From assembly GCA_013153415.1 (NCBI GenBank), contig JAADEO010000024.1, positions 1 to 6,549 of the forward strand: a DNA stretch of 6,549 bases, in the 5' to 3' direction. The notes beneath the pieces are model-generated. The model saw only the letters and a program-made list of their open reading frames with translations. It was not told the origin of the DNA and searched no databases. Each line of letters starts with the position of its first letter. Position 1 is the stretch's first letter. Source of the DNA: Deltaproteobacteria bacterium. GTDB lineage: Bacteria; Desulfobacterota; Anaeroferrophillalia; Anaeroferrophillales; Tharpellaceae. The position numbers were made by a program, and so were the translations under genes. Of this stretch, positions 5,869 through 6,549 are shown in pieces.

Positions 5869-6489
5869 ATGGCAATTGCTGAATTAGCGGTTGAAACCAG
5901 AACCGAGACGGGTAAGGGCATTGCCCGCCGGTTGCGTCGTCAGGGCAAAATTCCCGCTGTCCGGTACGGCAGCCAGTGTCCGCAGACCATGTATGCCGTC
6001 GACCGCATGGCGGTCGAGCGTCTGCTGGTCGAGAATGCCGGGGCCCTGGTCGCTCTCAATGTCGACGGCAAGGGAGTCGAAGACGAGCTGCTTTCGATTA
6101 TCAAGGATACCCAGATCGACCCGGTTACCGGTTGGTTGATCCATGTTGACTTCTATGGCGTCCGTTACGGCGAACCGATTCAGGTGGAACTGCCGGTGGT
6201 TCTCGAGGGGAAACCCGTGGGCGTGGCCGAGGGCGGTCTGCTCCAGCCGGTACGACGGACTCTCGAAGTGAAATGCCTGCCGCGCCAGATTCCCGAGAAT
6301 ATCGTTATCGATGTTACCAATCTGGGTATCGGCGATGCCATCCATGTCAATGATCTCGATATCGAGGGACTCGAATTTATCGCTCCGGTCAACTTTACCA
6401 TCGTTACCGTGCAAAACGTCTCCGGCGGAGCCGAGGTGACCGATGAGGGTGAAGAGGAGCTTGAGGAAGTCGAAGCCCCGGTCGAATAG
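5869..6489 (+). CDS. rplY: Ribosomal protein L25, CTC/TL5 type (bL25)
   Basis: Large-subunit protein that binds 5S rRNA, at the loop E region in characterised members; long members are called CTC (general stress protein) or TL5. The 206 residues fit the long type. The N-terminal 5S-binding domain covers about 1-95, with GKGIARRLRRQGKIPAVRYG (15-34) and the diagnostic DTQIDPVTGWLIHVDF (80-95). A beta-rich C-terminal domain (about 98-185) contains GKPVGVAEGG and LPENI-like LPRQIPENIVID. The protein ends in an acidic tail (189-206), common in this type. The ATG at 5869 gives the family N-terminus; the out-of-frame ATG at 5861 does not. It is probably the last complete gene of the tRNA-prs transcript, perhaps with pth next. 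Confidence 0.96.
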   Translation: MAIAELAVETRTETGKGIARRLRRQGKIPAVRYGSQCPQTMYAVDRMAVERLLVENAGALVALNVDGKGVEDELLSIIKDTQIDPVTGWLIHVDFYGVRYGEPIQVELPVVLEGKPVGVAEGGLLQPVRRTLEVKCLPRQIPENIVIDVTNLGIGDAIHVNDLDIEGLEFIAPVNFTIVTVQNVSGGAEVTDEGEEELEEVEAPVE

Positions 6490-6521
6490 TGGGGTGGCTT
6501 TTCCCCAGGAAAGCAGTACCG

Positions 6522-6549
6522 ATGCTGGCGTCGGCTGATTTCCTGCTGG
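6522..6549 (+). CDS. Possible start of peptidyl-tRNA hydrolase, cut by the window end
   Basis: An ATG at 6522 opens a frame reading MLASADFLL up to the window edge. AGGAAAG (6507-6513) lies 8 nt upstream as a possible ribosome site. In many bacteria pth follows the prs and L25 genes, and Pth proteins have a hydrophobic strand such as LIVGLGNPG near the start, which this fragment could lead into. Only nine residues are visible, so the identity rests on synteny, not on sequence. Confidence 0.35.

Noticed and set aside
6490..6507. TGGGG / CCCCA hairpin just after the L25 stop as a terminator
   Set aside because: The stem has only 5 bp, the T bases fall in the loop, and no T-run follows.

Overview
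The window looks like ordinary chromosomal core genome from a moderately high-GC, Gram-negative bacterium. Every recognisable gene is on the + strand. The best guess is a Desulfuromonadales-type deltaproteobacterium (Desulfobacterota; relatives of Geobacter or Pelobacter). This rests on the ispE / tRNA-Gln / prs / ctc-type L25 order, which I recall as typical of that group, and on the style of the proteins. It is inferred from memory, not from a search. I see no mobile element, CRISPR array, phage gene, restriction system or defence island.

Region 1 (1-3174) holds a tightly packed set: purA (AMP branch of purine synthesis), then moaA and moaC, the enzyme pair that turns GTP into cyclic pyranopterin monophosphate for molybdenum cofactor. 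moaA and moaC are 2 nt apart. The MoaC core is complete, but it carries an extra C-terminal segment of about 110 residues that I cannot assign to any family. This is the least explained coding sequence here.

Region 2 (3175-4601) holds a small heat-shock protein (Hsp20) behind a very strong ribosome binding site. It is followed by ispE (MEP isoprenoid pathway), whose likely TTG start overlaps the hsp20 stop codon.

Region 3 (4602-6549) begins with a sigma70-like promoter whose GC-rich discriminator is typical of stable-RNA genes. It drives tRNA-Gln(UUG) with an encoded CCA end. No terminator is visible after the tRNA, so transcription probably runs on into prs (PRPP synthase) and then the gene for the CTC-type ribosomal protein L25. 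The last 28 bases open a reading frame that could be the start of pth (peptidyl-tRNA hydrolase), as expected from synteny. The grouping joins translation parts (tRNA, L25, possibly Pth) with the PRPP supply for nucleotides.

No intergenic stretch exceeds 300 bases. The largest gaps are 4602-4698 (promoter), 4774-4837 (leader with an imperfect dyad) and 5777-5868 (leader with two small hairpins). I did not find a convincing new biological system. The findings are mostly modest: an unexplained MoaC extension, tRNA-Gln features, and start-codon arrangements.
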